The notes: a model not told the origin generated them from the sequence alone. Positions 1 through 8,285 are shown, counted from the stretch's first letter. The stretch is DNA of 64,000 bases from Alphaproteobacteria bacterium (GCA_024742735.1 JANSXV010000002.1:310001-374000), one strand, 5' to 3'. Program-made: numbers and translations.

Positions 1-2
1 GC

Positions 3-551
3 GATTCAGAAACGCTGATCCTGCTGCCGGGCCGTCTGACCGAATGGAAGGGCCAGGCCTTCTTCATCAAGGTTCTCGAAGGGCTGGACCGGGAGACGAT
101 CACGCTGGTCTGCCTGGGCGATGCGCAGGGCCGCCTCGATTATGCGCGCCATCTGGGCGAGGAGGCCCAGGCGATCGGGCTCGCCTTCGACATGCCCGGC
201 CACGAAGCCGACATGCCCGCCGCCTACATGGCCGCCGACCTTGTGGTCTGCCCCTCGCTGGAACCTGAGGCCTTCGGGCGCACGGCCGCCGAGGCGCTGG
301 CCATGGGCAAGCCGGTGATCGCCGCGGCCCACGGCGGCGCGCTGGAGGTGATCGATCCGTCCGTCGCCGGACAGCTGGCCGCGCCGGGCGATCTCGGCGC
401 CTGGCGCGCCGCTGTCACCGAGGCGCTTGGCGAGGATGCGGCTGTTCGCGAGGCGCGCGGCGAGGCGGGGCGTTCGCGCATCACCTCGCAGTTTTCTGCT
501 GCGGCGCTGCAAGAGGCCACCTTGCGGGTCTACCGCGAGCTTCTAGAGTAG
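3..551 (+). CDS. Glycosyltransferase family 4, C-terminal part (cut by window edge)
   Basis: The reading frame is open from the first bases of the window to a TAG at 549-551, so the N-terminal part lies outside. The visible 182 residues are the C-terminal nucleotide-sugar-binding Rossmann domain of a GT-B enzyme. A 'GRLTEWKGQ' segment near the start is followed by the family 4 signature 'EPEAFGRTAAEALAMGKPVI', in which the first Glu and the EA pair are the usual donor-binding residues. It would transfer a sugar from an activated donor at the cytoplasmic side, probably in surface polysaccharide or LPS synthesis. The next gene, another glycosyltransferase, starts 4 bases later, suggesting one operon. 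The acceptor cannot be told from sequence. Confidence 0.88.
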   Translation, partial: DSETLILLPGRLTEWKGQAFFIKVLEGLDRETITLVCLGDAQGRLDYARHLGEEAQAIGLAFDMPGHEADMPAAYMAADLVVCPSLEPEAFGRTAAEALAMGKPVIAAAHGGALEVIDPSVAGQLAAPGDLGAWRAAVTEALGEDAAVREARGEAGRSRITSQFSAAALQEATLRVYRELLE

Positions 552-555
552 CGCC

Positions 556-1545
556 ATGCTCGGGTCCGACAGCCAGAAAGACCAGATCCTGGTCCTCCAT
601 GACGGTGATCTCACCGAAACGGTGCGCATGCTTGCGCCGGCGCGCCGGATTCGCGAACACCACCGCAAGGCCCGGATCACGCTGCTGTGCGGCGAGGACT
701 TCGAGAGCCTTCTCAAGCACTGCCCCTATTTCGACGCCGTCGAGCCGACGCTCGCCGAGGCCGCCGGGCGCAATTTCTTTGACCGGATCAAGGCCGCGCG
801 AAATTCGCGCTTCTCGGTGATCTATGATCTCGGCGCCGGCGGCGCGGCGGGCAAGATCAAGCGCGCGGCGCGCTTTTCCGGCGGCAAGTGGATCGATGCG
901 GCCAATCCCGGCAAGGCGCCGGGCCATCCGCTGGACGTCTATGCGGCCAATCTTGCTGCAGCCGGCCTGGGCGGCCCGGCTTCGATCCAGCTGGGCGCTG
1001 GGGATGCGCCGAGTGTGGACTGGGTGGATTTCGTGGCCAAGCAGTCACGCACGCTGGATCCGGCCTATTTCGGACTGCAGGGCGCCTTCGCCCTGTTCGC
1101 CCCGGCTGGTGATGACAGCCCGCCCGCCCAGCGCTGGCCCAAGGAACGCTGGGCCTCCCTGGCCGACCAGCTGCAGGAAAAGGGTCTGGAGCCGGTCATC
1201 GTCGGCGGGCCGTCGACCCGGGAGCTCGGGCGCTATGTCGCCCACATGGTGCCGGGCGCGCGCGACCTGACCGGCCGGGCGAACCTTGTTCAGCTCGCCG
1301 GACTTGGCCGGAACGCGTCAGGGGCCTTCGGTGAAGACGTGCCGCTCCTGCACCTGATCGTGGCCGCCGGCGCCCCGGCGGTGTTGTTCCACCCCGGCGA
1401 TACCGCGCCGGTGGAGCGCGCCCCGCGCGGGCCGGAGCCCACAGTGCTCATGCACGCGCCGACGCTGGCTCAGATCAGCGCCCCTGAGGCGGTGCAGGCC
1501 TTGCGCTGCGCGGGCGGCTTTGATCGCGGCGCGGCTGCGGCGTGA
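556..1545 (+). CDS. Glycosyltransferase family 9 (heptosyltransferase-like)
   Basis: 329-residue protein of the ADP-heptose:LPS heptosyltransferase family. Residues from about 12 to 70 give the N-terminal GT-B half ('ILVLHDGDLTETVRMLAP', then 'ITLLCGEDF'). The C-terminal half carries the family hallmark 'QRWPKERWASLADQL' followed by 'PVIVGGPSTRELG' and a late 'VLFHPGDTAPVERAP' loop where the donor binds. It starts with ATG 4 bases after the preceding GT4 stop and is surely cotranscribed with it. The role is probably transfer of a heptose or similar sugar in lipopolysaccharide core or another glycoconjugate. The exact sugar is not determinable from the sequence. Confidence 0.88.
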   Translation: MLGSDSQKDQILVLHDGDLTETVRMLAPARRIREHHRKARITLLCGEDFESLLKHCPYFDAVEPTLAEAAGRNFFDRIKAARNSRFSVIYDLGAGGAAGKIKRAARFSGGKWIDAANPGKAPGHPLDVYAANLAAAGLGGPASIQLGAGDAPSVDWVDFVAKQSRTLDPAYFGLQGAFALFAPAGDDSPPAQRWPKERWASLADQLQEKGLEPVIVGGPSTRELGRYVAHMVPGARDLTGRANLVQLAGLGRNASGAFGEDVPLLHLIVAAGAPAVLFHPGDTAPVERAPRGPEPTVLMHAPTLAQISAPEAVQALRCAGGFDRGAAAA

Positions 1546-1637
1546 GCGCCTTGATCGACCAGCCCTGTTTAAGATATTCGCTGTTTCCCGCGTTTCAGAT
1601 GAGCTATTCTGAGCGTTCAATCAACCGCAGTCGCCAT

Positions 1638-1643
1638 GGAGAA
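1638..1643 (+). promoter_or_regulatory. Shine-Dalgarno that fixes the infC start
   Basis: GGAGAA lies six bases before an in-frame ATA at 1649. It decides the start of infC: the first in-frame ATG would be within the conserved domain or absent, whereas translation from this ATA gives the N-terminus normal for alphaproteobacterial IF3. The ATG at 1636 overlapping this site is out of frame. Confidence 0.7.
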
Positions 1644-1648
1644 GACGC

Positions 1649-2188
1649 ATAGCCCGACGTCCGCACGCCGCGCCGCCGCCCAAGAAGGAAGGCCCGCGCA
1701 TTAACCGGGAGATCCGCACCGCCCGGGTGCTCCTGATCGATGAAACTGGAGAAAAGCAGGGCGAGATGCCCATCGAGGCCGCGCTGGAAGCCGCGTCCGA
1801 GGCCGGGCTCGACCTGGTCGAAGTCTCGCCCAACGCCAATCCGCCCGTCTGCAAGATCGTCGATTACGGCAAGCTGAAGTATCAGGAGCAGAAGAAGAAG
1901 GCCGAGGCCAAGAAGAAGCAGAAGACCCAGGACGTCAAAGAGATCAAGATGCGTCCGAACATCGACATCCACGATTACCAGGTCAAAACCAAAGCCATGA
2001 CCCGGTTTTTCGAGGAAGGTGACAAGGTCAAGGTCACGCTGCGCTTCAGAGGCCGGGAAATGGCCCACCAGGATCGCGGCATGGACGTCATGCAGCGCGT
2101 GAAGGCCGACTTCGAAACGATGGCCAAGGTCGAGATGGAGCCCAAGCTCGAGGGCCGTCAGATGATCATGGTGATGTCGCCGCGTTGA
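1649..2188 (+). CDS. infC: Translation initiation factor IF-3, non-canonical ATA start
   Basis: IF3 binds the 30S subunit, prevents premature 50S joining and proofreads the start codon and initiator tRNA. Taken from ATA at 1649 the protein is 179 residues, normal for the family. It begins (M)[20 protein letters not shown] and continues with the N-domain motif '[10 protein letters not shown]', the linker rich in Lys ('[13 protein letters not shown]') and the C-domain '[19 protein letters not shown]'. An ATG-first call would drop the first 26 residues, including the conserved 'GPRINREIR'. IF3 discriminates against non-AUG starts and represses its own translation through one (AUU in E. coli), so this ATA is probably the autoregulatory start. 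The stop overlaps the next ATG (TGATG). Confidence 0.95.
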   Translation: MARRPHAAPPPKKEGPRINREIRTARVLLIDETGEKQGEMPIEAALEAASEAGLDLVEVSPNANPPVCKIVDYGKLKYQEQKKKAEAKKKQKTQDVKEIKMRPNIDIHDYQVKTKAMTRFFEEGDKVKVTLRFRGREMAHQDRGMDVMQRVKADFETMAKVEMEPKLEGRQMIMVMSPR

Positions 2189-2724
2189 TGACGCGGCGGC
2201 TCACCCTGCGCGCCCTGGCGCTGTGCACGGTCGCTGCGGGCGTGACGCTGTCGGCGTGCGAGACCGCGCCTCCGCCTCCGCCGCCTCCACCGCCGCCCCC
2301 CATGGCGCCGCCGCCTCCACCCCCGCCTCCACCGCCTGGACCGGCGCCGGTTGCGGCGACGGCCTCCGCTCTGGAGCTGACCCTTTACACCGGCGGGAGG
2401 ATTCCGGTTGAGGGCGCAGCGCCGGGCTGCGCTGGGTTCATTCCCGGCCCCGAGGCCGGCTACCGGATCACGGGCGACGGGAGCCGGGCGATCGAGCTGG
2501 CCCTGAGCGCAGAGTTCGACGTGCAGCTCGTCATCGATGATGGCGGCGGCGACGTGCGTTGCACCCGGGCCGGCCGCCGTGTGGAGGCCGCGTTGGGGCC
2601 GCGGGGCGGCATCGTATGGGCCGCCTCGGACACCTCCGGGATCCGAACCGCCAGTCTCGAAATCCGTCTGAGCGGGACAGGTCCTGTCTCAAGCAGCGCC
2701 CGGGACGTCGAGCCGGTCCGGTGA
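2188..2724 (+). CDS. Proline-rich lipoprotein with a degenerate copy of the local repeat domain
   Basis: 178-residue secreted lipoprotein. The signal peptide ends in the lipobox 'LSAC', so Cys-25 or so would be lipidated. A long low-complexity proline tract follows (two runs of ten or more Pro separated by MA), which would form a stiff spacer off the membrane. The remaining ~115 residues resemble the Cys/Asp-rich domain in the next genes: 'CAGFIPGPEAGYRI', then 'AIELALSAEFDVQLVIDDGG' and a later Cys. A TTG at 2185 just precedes the ATG and could also be used. It overlaps the infC stop by one base, so translation may be coupled. Specific function unknown. Confidence 0.75.
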   Translation: MTRRLTLRALALCTVAAGVTLSACETAPPPPPPPPPPPMAPPPPPPPPPPGPAPVAATASALELTLYTGGRIPVEGAAPGCAGFIPGPEAGYRITGDGSRAIELALSAEFDVQLVIDDGGGDVRCTRAGRRVEAALGPRGGIVWAASDTSGIRTASLEIRLSGTGPVSSSARDVEPVR

Positions 2725-3815
2725 TTGCGGGCTGTCTGGCTTTGGCGCTGGCGCTGGCCGCCGGCGGGCAGGCGGGCCAGACCACCCCGTCACCCTTCGA
2801 GCTTGTCCGCGCGCAGGCCCGGCTTTCCGGCATCTACGAGCGGATCGATGCAGGCGCCTTCGCGGATGCGGCGCGGCAGGCCGAGGCTGCGGAAGCGGCT
2901 GCGCCCAGCGCCGCGCTGCGATCGGAGGCCGCCTTCCTGCTGGCCACGGCGCGGCTGCGGCTCGGCGATGCGCCGGGCGCGCTTCAGGCCGCGGCCCGGG
3001 CTGACGGCCATGACCCGATCGGTGTCCTCACCCTTCTGGGGGACGCGGCCCTGCGCTCCGGCGATGTTTATGGCGCCGCAGACCGGTTCGCTGAAGCGTT
3101 TGAACGCGCCGAGGCGCAGGGCCGGGCGGAGGCGCCGGGCCTTCTCGCCTCCCTGGCGTCTGCGCGCCTGGCCGGCGGCGATCCTCAAACAGCCCTGCGC
3201 CTGAGCGAGGCGGCGCTGCAGCGCATGCCGGAGGGCGAGGCGGTGCAGCGCCTGTTCGCTGCAGAGGTCCGCGCTGTCGCGCTGGACCGGCTTGGAGCGC
3301 CGCTGGACGCCGCGCAGGCCTTCGACGCCATCGCCCTCACGCGCGCCAGCCTGCAGGGCGCAGACCATCCCGCCACCTTGTTCGCCGCATTCAACGCGGC
3401 CTCCGCCCTGTTTGAAGGGCGACGCTTCCAGAACGCTCTGGAGCGCCGGGAGGCCCTGCTTCTGCGCACGGTCGCGGCGCTGGGAGAGGATCATCCGCTC
3501 ACCGCCCTGGCCCTGGAGAACGCAGCGGAATCACGAAGCGAGGCTGGCCTGGCCGCAGCGGCCGGAGACGCCCACGCCCGTGCAGTAGCCATCTACGCCT
3601 CCGCGCCTGGAGCGGGCGGGGCCGCCGGGGCGCGGGCGCGCTCGGCCTATGGCCTGCATCTGCTGGAGACCGGGGCGCCTCGCCCGGCCCTTGGCCAGCT
3701 GCGCCTGGCGTTCCAGGCTGCGCCGGACGGGTTCGCCGACGCTGGAGAAATCGACCGGCGCGAGGCCGCACGGCGTCTGGTCGAAGCCGCCTACGCGGTC
3801 GCGTCACAGCGCTAG
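2721..3815 (+). CDS. Exported tetratricopeptide-like repeat protein
   Basis: A GTG start at 2721 overlaps the preceding stop (GTGA) and gives a typical signal peptide (MIAGCLALALALAAGGQAGQ). The open frame extends upstream but that part is the shadow of the previous gene. The ~364 residues are almost entirely alanine-rich amphipathic helices with TPR-like periodicity, for example 'GDAALRSGDVYGAADRFAEA' and 'AFNAASALFEGRRFQNALER', the second resembling TPR_10/12 units. It probably serves as a periplasmic scaffold. The translational coupling to the lipoprotein upstream suggests they act together. No enzymatic motif is seen. Confidence 0.75.
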   Translation: MIAGCLALALALAAGGQAGQTTPSPFELVRAQARLSGIYERIDAGAFADAARQAEAAEAAAPSAALRSEAAFLLATARLRLGDAPGALQAAARADGHDPIGVLTLLGDAALRSGDVYGAADRFAEAFERAEAQGRAEAPGLLASLASARLAGGDPQTALRLSEAALQRMPEGEAVQRLFAAEVRAVALDRLGAPLDAAQAFDAIALTRASLQGADHPATLFAAFNAASALFEGRRFQNALERREALLLRTVAALGEDHPLTALALENAAESRSEAGLAAAAGDAHARAVAIYASAPGAGGAAGARARSAYGLHLLETGAPRPALGQLRLAFQAAPDGFADAGEIDRREAARRLVEAAYAVASQR

Positions 3816-3950
3816 CGCGATGCGCGGCGCATCGCCGCGCTTGAGGCTCGTTCAGCTCCGGTTCACTGGCGCCCTGCCCTGTTTTGGTCGTAATATTTCA
3901 GCTCAATAGAAACACAAGGGTTCATAAGGACCTGTCATGGGGAGACGAAA

Positions 3951-4895
3951 TTGAGATTGACACGCCTTGCCATCGCTTCGTGCGCCGCCGCAGCTGCGTT
4001 GACCGGTCCCGCCATCGCCCAGGACTTCACCGAGCCGCCTGCGTTCGGATCGGTGACCCTGAACGCCGGCTTCCTGCCTGATCCCCATGTGCGCAATCTG
4101 ACCGCCGGCGGCGCCATCCGCGCCCAGGACCGTTTCTCCAGCTGCCGGGGCTATATCGCCAACGCGCCCGACTATTCAGTGTACTACAGCGCCGGCTCCT
4201 CGCCGCTCATCTTCACCGTGGATTCCGATCGCGACACGACGCTGGTCATCAACGGTCCGGATGCGAGCTGGTATTGCGATGACGACGGCGCGCAGAGCCC
4301 TCTGAACCCGATGGTCCGCTTCAACAATCCGCAGTCCGGCCGCTACGACGTCTGGGTCGGGACCTATTCCTCGGGAACCGGCGTGCCGGCGACGCTGTTC
4401 GTTTCGGAGATCGGCGAGTTCACGCGCCAGTCGGCCGGGGTCAGCAGGCAGGCCCGCCTGTCGTCCGGCCTCGACATCTCCCGCGCTGCACGGTTCGGAA
4501 ACGCCTCGCTCAATGGCGGTTTCCTGCCCGATCCCTATGAGCGTTCGGTCACCGCCGGCGGCCCGGTGTCGATCTCCGACGCCGTCGGCGGTCAGGCCTC
4601 GGGCACGTGCCGGGGGTACACCACCACCGAGCCGACGCTTCAGCTCAGCTATAACGGCGGTTCGAACCTGTTCATCTACACCGACGGCGATGCGGACACG
4701 ACGCTCGCCATCAACGGCCCTGACGGGCGCTGGCACTGTTCCGACGATGAGATCGGGACCGACGCCGGCATCGCCTTCTATGGCGGTCAGAGCGGGGTAT
4801 ACGACATCTATGTCGGGACATACTCGCGCGGCGACCGCCAGACACGACTTCGCATCTCGGAGATCGAGATGGGATACGCCCCCATGGGCAAATAG
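3951..4895 (+). CDS. Secreted protein with two Cys/Asp-rich PPC-like domains
   Basis: The start is TTG at 3951, seven bases after GGGGAGA; it yields a clean signal peptide ending 'GPAIAQ'. The nearby ATG at 3937 is out of frame. The mature protein has two copies of one ~115-residue domain, at about residues 28-145 and 180-305. Each runs: 'GFLPDP' plus 'TAGG'; 'CRGYIANAP'; a hydrophobic strand; 'DTTLVINGPD' then 'WYCDDD'; and a final 'SGRYDVWVGTY'. The two conserved Cys could form a disulfide and the Asp cluster could bind calcium. The closing strand resembles pre-peptidase C-terminal (PPC) beta-sandwiches, but no protease is attached. Same family as the next two genes; function unknown. Confidence 0.8.
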   Translation: MRLTRLAIASCAAAAALTGPAIAQDFTEPPAFGSVTLNAGFLPDPHVRNLTAGGAIRAQDRFSSCRGYIANAPDYSVYYSAGSSPLIFTVDSDRDTTLVINGPDASWYCDDDGAQSPLNPMVRFNNPQSGRYDVWVGTYSSGTGVPATLFVSEIGEFTRQSAGVSRQARLSSGLDISRAARFGNASLNGGFLPDPYERSVTAGGPVSISDAVGGQASGTCRGYTTTEPTLQLSYNGGSNLFIYTDGDADTTLAINGPDGRWHCSDDEIGTDAGIAFYGGQSGVYDIYVGTYSRGDRQTRLRISEIEMGYAPMGK

Positions 4896-5005
4896 GCTTG
4901 GACCCGCGCGCCCGGGACAGGCGTGCGTGCGGCTCTCAAGACGGCCCCGGCCTCACCTGGGCGGAGCTGAACTTTAGGAACTGGGACGCAAAGAAAGGTT
5001 TCGTC

Positions 5006-5473
5006 ATGATGAAAATGTTTACCGGTGCGGCTATCGCCGCCCTCGCCCTGGCCGGCGCTGCTTCGGCGCAGGACTACTCACTGAGCCCGTCATACGGCTC
5101 GGTGTCTCTGGGGGGCGGGTTTACTCCGGACCCCTATACCGTCAACCTTCAATCGGGCGGGTCCATCGACGCCAGCTCGCGCATCGGCGGAAGCTGCCGC
5201 GGCTATATCGCCAATGCGCCGGACTTCCGGCTGAACTTCTCGGCCGGCTCCCTGCCGCTGATCCTCTCGGTGGCGTCTGGCGCTGATACGACGCTGGTCG
5301 TCAACGCACCGAACGGCCAGTGGTATTGCGACGACGATGGCGGCAACGGCCTGAATCCGTCGCTGCGCTTCGGTTCGCCCATGTCCGGCCAGTATGACAT
5401 CTGGGTCGGCACTTATGGCGGCAGCTCGCTGCAGAACGCCACACTGCATATCTCAGAGCTTTACAGCCAGTAA
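5006..5473 (+). CDS. Secreted protein with one PPC-like domain
   Basis: The ATG at 5006 follows AAAGG by 7 bases; the open frame reaches back to 4898 but the signal peptide (MMKMFTGAAIAALALAGAASA) begins here. The 155-residue product holds a single copy of the domain found twice in the preceding gene and four times in the next: 'GGGFTPDPYTVNLQSGG', 'CRGYIANAPDFRLNF', 'DTTLVVNAPNGQWYCDDDGG', 'SGQYDIWVGTYGG'. Identity to the first domain of its neighbour is obvious by eye, so it is a tandem duplication. A strong terminator follows the stop, making the end of this transcription unit clear. Function unknown; likely periplasmic or secreted. Confidence 0.82.
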   Translation: MMKMFTGAAIAALALAGAASAQDYSLSPSYGSVSLGGGFTPDPYTVNLQSGGSIDASSRIGGSCRGYIANAPDFRLNFSAGSLPLILSVASGADTTLVVNAPNGQWYCDDDGGNGLNPSLRFGSPMSGQYDIWVGTYGGSSLQNATLHISELYSQ

Positions 5474-5487
5474 GGCTTGCGAGCTTG

Positions 5488-5524
5488 AGGCCCGGCGCCT
5501 GCGCGCCGGGCCTTTTCTTTTCTG
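5488..5524 (+). terminator. Rho-independent terminator
   Basis: An 11-bp perfect stem (5488-5498 with 5503-5513, AGGCCCGGCGC), a 4-base loop and a T-rich tail (TTTTCTTTT). It closes the transcription unit of the single-domain secreted protein and separates it from the four-domain gene downstream. Confidence 0.9.
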
Positions 5525-5546
5525 TCTTTGAGGGGATGCATACACC

Positions 5547-7313
5547 ATGAACCACGCCATCAAGACCACTGCGGTCAGCCTGATCGCGCTCGCCGCCGCG
5601 GCGCCGGGCGTATCCGCGCAATCCTTCGGCGGGCCGCCCGCCTATGGCGAGATCGTCTACCGTTCCGGCGAGGCTCCGGTGAGCGCCAATGTCCGCGCCG
5701 GCGGCGCAATCTCCGCCGACCGCCTGAACGGCGACTGCTGGGGTTACATCAACGAATCCCCGAGCCTGGTCCTGGACCTGCGCGCCGGTGGGCCGGTCTT
5801 CATCGCCGGCGCCTCCGACGAGGACACGACCCTGATCGTGCGCGCACCGGATGGCTCGGTCACCTGCGACGATGACGGCGCGGGCTATCCCCATCCCGGT
5901 GTTTCGTTCCAGGATGCAGCGCCGGGCCGGTATGAGATCTGGTTTGCGACCTACGGCGCCGGGGTCGGCTACCCGGCCGGCGCAATCCACGTCTCCAGCA
6001 CCGAATTCATCACCTCCAACCCGTTCACCCAGGCGCCGAACCCGGCCCTGCCCGCCGAGACGACTCTGCGGCTGACCGCCGGCTTCGCCAACGACCCGCG
6101 CCGTATCGACGTGTCGGCTGGCGGCGAGGCGGGGCTGGACCTGCTCGATGGCTCCTGCCCGGGCTTTGCGGACGAGGCGCCGGACGCGGAGATCGATTAT
6201 CGCGCCGGCAATTTCGACCTGTTCTTCCTTCTGGAGACCGAGGGCGATTCCACCATCGCGGTGCGCAGCCCGTCCGGCGAGATGTCCTGCAATGACGACC
6301 AGCAAGGTCTCGACGCCGGCGTCATGTTCAGCGAGCCCGAAAGCGGGCGCTACCTGGTCTGGGCCGGGGAGCTCGGCCCGCGCGGCGCGCGGGAGGTTGG
6401 CGTCCTGTCCGTGTCCGAGATCGGCTTCAACGGCGTGGACAACCGCCTGGACGTCACCGAGCCGGCCGTGTTCGGCTCCGGCCGGCTGGAGGCCGGCTTC
6501 CTGCCGGATCCGTTCGAGGTCGCCGTAGACGCCGGCGGACCGCTGGACGCTGACCGCGGGCTGGGCGACGCGGTCGTCGCTGAAGGGTATTGCGCCGGCT
6601 ATGTCACGCGCGCGCCGAGCTACGAGCTGACCTATGAGGCGGGAAGCTTCCCCCTCTTCATCTCCGCTGAAAGCGCCCGGGACGCCACCCTGGTCGTGAA
6701 TGCGCCTGACGGGGCCTGGTACTGCAACGACGATTACGAAAGCCTCGATCCGGGCCTGGAATTCTCCTCGCCCCAGTCCGGCGTCTACGACATCTATGTG
6801 GGGACCTACGGCTCCGGCGATACGTCTCCGGCCATGCTTCGCATCTCCGAGCTCAGCGCCGGTCCTGCATCGACCCCGCTTGACCTGTCATTGCCGGCGA
6901 CCGCTGGCGATTACAGCCTGGAAGCCGGCTTCCTGCCGGATCCGTTCCGGATCGAGGTGATGGCCGGCGGGACCGTCGACGCCGACGAGAACGGCGCCGG
7001 CGATGACGACATGTACTGCGCCGGCATGGTGACCGCAGCGCCGACGGTCGAGCTGAACTGGACCGGCGATGGAGGACCGCTCAGCCTGTTCATCGAGTCC
7101 GACGTCGACACCACGCTTGTGGTCAACATGCCCGACGGCTCATGGATGTGCGATGATGACGGCGGGGTCGGGTTCGACGCCGCGCTGGAGTTCGAAAGCG
7201 CGCCCAGCGGCGTCTATGACATCTATGTGGGGCGTTTCTCGGGAACCGACACCTCGCCTGCGGTCCTGAATGTCTCCGAGTTCGAGGCGCCCCGGGACGA
7301 CTGGAACGAATAG
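5547..7313 (+). CDS. Secreted protein with four PPC-like domains
   Basis: 588 residues from ATG at 5547, with signal peptide MNHAIKTTAVSLIALAAAAP and cleavage after 'GVSAQ'. Four tandem copies of the local domain fill the protein, at about residues 28-145, 168-285, 302-430 and 448-580. Copies 3 and 4 keep all hallmarks ('AGFLPDPF', 'YCAG', 'TLVVN.PDG.W.C.DD', 'SGVYDIYVG'); copies 1 and 2 are more diverged (CWGYI, CPGF). The Asp-rich 'CDDDG' loops suggest metal binding; this is inference. It follows a terminator, so has its own promoter or reads through. No enzymatic residues are recognisable. Possibly an extracellular matrix or surface protein. Confidence 0.8.
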   Translation: MNHAIKTTAVSLIALAAAAPGVSAQSFGGPPAYGEIVYRSGEAPVSANVRAGGAISADRLNGDCWGYINESPSLVLDLRAGGPVFIAGASDEDTTLIVRAPDGSVTCDDDGAGYPHPGVSFQDAAPGRYEIWFATYGAGVGYPAGAIHVSSTEFITSNPFTQAPNPALPAETTLRLTAGFANDPRRIDVSAGGEAGLDLLDGSCPGFADEAPDAEIDYRAGNFDLFFLLETEGDSTIAVRSPSGEMSCNDDQQGLDAGVMFSEPESGRYLVWAGELGPRGAREVGVLSVSEIGFNGVDNRLDVTEPAVFGSGRLEAGFLPDPFEVAVDAGGPLDADRGLGDAVVAEGYCAGYVTRAPSYELTYEAGSFPLFISAESARDATLVVNAPDGAWYCNDDYESLDPGLEFSSPQSGVYDIYVGTYGSGDTSPAMLRISELSAGPASTPLDLSLPATAGDYSLEAGFLPDPFRIEVMAGGTVDADENGAGDDDMYCAGMVTAAPTVELNWTGDGGPLSLFIESDVDTTLVVNMPDGSWMCDDDGGVGFDAALEFESAPSGVYDIYVGRFSGTDTSPAVLNVSEFEAPRDDWNE

Positions 7314-7319
7314 GCTGCG

Positions 7320-7345
7320 CCGGCGCCGGGCTCATCCGGCGCCGG
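7320..7345 (+). terminator. Perfect hairpin after the four-domain gene
   Basis: A 10-bp self-complementary stem CCGGCGCCGG (7320-7329 with 7336-7345) around a 6-base loop, starting 7 bases after the stop. The trailing sequence has only short T runs, so it may be a weak intrinsic terminator or an RNA-stabilising hairpin. Confidence 0.45.
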
Positions 7346-7442
7346 AACGCCTTGCGTTTCGGGCGCAGAGGCGTATAACGCCCGCTCCTAAATCACCGGC
7401 CCACCCGGCCCATTCGACATGCCGGGCGGCCGCGAACGCGAT

Positions 7443-7465
7443 TTTGAGGGGTTAAACACCTCAAA
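7443..7465 (+). promoter_or_regulatory. Hairpin just upstream of the rpmI ribosome binding site
   Basis: TTTGAGG (7443-7449) pairs with CCTCAAA (7459-7465) around a 9-base loop, ending three bases before AAAGGAGAG of rpmI. The rpmI-rplT operon is autoregulated by L20 through leader RNA structure in E. coli and Bacillus; whether this hairpin has that role is inference. Confidence 0.35.
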
Positions 7466-7480
7466 TGAAAGGAGAGCGAA

Positions 7481-7684
7481 ATGTCGAAGATGAAGACCAA
7501 GTCGGGCGCCAAGAAGCGCTTCAAGGTCACGGGTACCGGTAAGGTGCTGGCCGCCCAGGCGGGCAAGCGCCACGGCATGATCAAGCGCACGCCGAAGCAG
7601 ATTCGGCAGAAGCGCGGCACCACGGCTCTGTCCGAGCCGGATGCGCGCATCGTCAAGCGCAGCTACATGCCCTACAACCGCTAA
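7481..7684 (+). CDS. rpmI: 50S ribosomal protein L35
   Basis: 67 residues, the normal length of bL35, highly basic, with the family signature '[18 protein letters not shown]' at the N-terminus and 'SYMPYNR' at the C-terminus. It is a late-assembling structural protein of the large ribosomal subunit. An AAAGGAGAG ribosome binding site sits 5 bases before the ATG, and rplT follows after 37 bases, giving the classical rpmI-rplT pair. In many bacteria infC directly precedes; here infC is more than 5 kb upstream. Confidence 0.98.
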   Translation: MSKMKTKSGAKKRFKVTGTGKVLAAQAGKRHGMIKRTPKQIRQKRGTTALSEPDARIVKRSYMPYNR

Positions 7685-7721
7685 GCGGTTGTCGTTCCAG
7701 AATATTTAAGGAGAACGACCG

Positions 7722-8078
7722 ATGTCCCGTGTTTCGTCCGGTCCCGCGCGCCACGCGCGCAAGCGCAAGATCATCAAGGCCGCCAAAGGCTATTACGGCC
7801 GCCGCAAGAATACCTTCCGCGTCGCCAACCAGGCGGTCGAGAAGGCCGGCCAGTACGCCTATCGTGACCGCCGCGCCAAGAAGCGCGTGTTCCGCGCGCT
7901 GTGGATCCAGCGCATCAACGCGGCTGCGCGCCTGAACGGCCTGACCTACGCCACCTTCATGAACGGTCTGACCAAGGCCGGCGTGGAGCTGGACCGCAAG
8001 GTGCTCGCCGACCTCGCCGTGCGCGAGCCGGAAGCCTTTACCTCGCTGGCCGAGCAGGCCAAACAGGCGCTGAGCTAG
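7722..8078 (+). CDS. rplT: 50S ribosomal protein L20
   Basis: 118 residues, standard for bL20, with '[20 protein letters not shown]' near the N-terminus (the long basic tail that threads into 23S rRNA) and the globular C-terminal part '[20 protein letters not shown]'. It is required early in 50S assembly and is commonly the autogenous repressor of its own operon. AAGGAG lies upstream of the ATG. A strong intrinsic terminator follows, so pheS downstream must have its own promoter. Confidence 0.98.
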   Translation: MSRVSSGPARHARKRKIIKAAKGYYGRRKNTFRVANQAVEKAGQYAYRDRRAKKRVFRALWIQRINAAARLNGLTYATFMNGLTKAGVELDRKVLADLAVREPEAFTSLAEQAKQALS

Positions 8079-8105
8079 AGCAGACCGCTCTTTTCGAGAT
8101 CAAAG

Positions 8106-8142
8106 CGCCCGCCTGGCCCCAGCCAGGCGGGCGTTTTTGTTT
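8106..8142 (+). terminator. Rho-independent terminator of rpmI-rplT
   Basis: A 12-bp perfect stem CGCCCGCCTGGC (8106-8117) with GCCAGGCGGGCG (8122-8133), a 4-base loop, and the tail TTTTTGTTT. Confidence 0.95.
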
Positions 8143-8150
8143 CGCCGCAC

Positions 8151-8285
8151 CGCCCCCACCCCGACCCTCCCCCATGGGGGAGGGGGAAAGCCCGGACGCG
8201 ACCCTTGAGCTGACTCATGATCAGCCCTTGTGAAGGCAAGCGCCCCATCTCCCTCCCCTTGAGGGGAGGGCCGGGGTGGGGTGAT
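8151..8285. repeat. Pair of inverted intergenic repeats
   Basis: Two copies of a C-rich element about 31 bases long face each other: 8151-8183 (containing CCCCACCCCGACCCTCCCCC) and 8249-8281 in the reverse sense (GAGGGGAGGGCCGGGGTGGG). Each arm is itself palindromic (CCCTCCCCCATGGGGGAGGG). A related copy is at 21022-21055. This is the form of short dispersed intergenic repeats common in alphaproteobacteria. The remainder of the 8143-8421 gap shows no gene. Confidence 0.7.
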
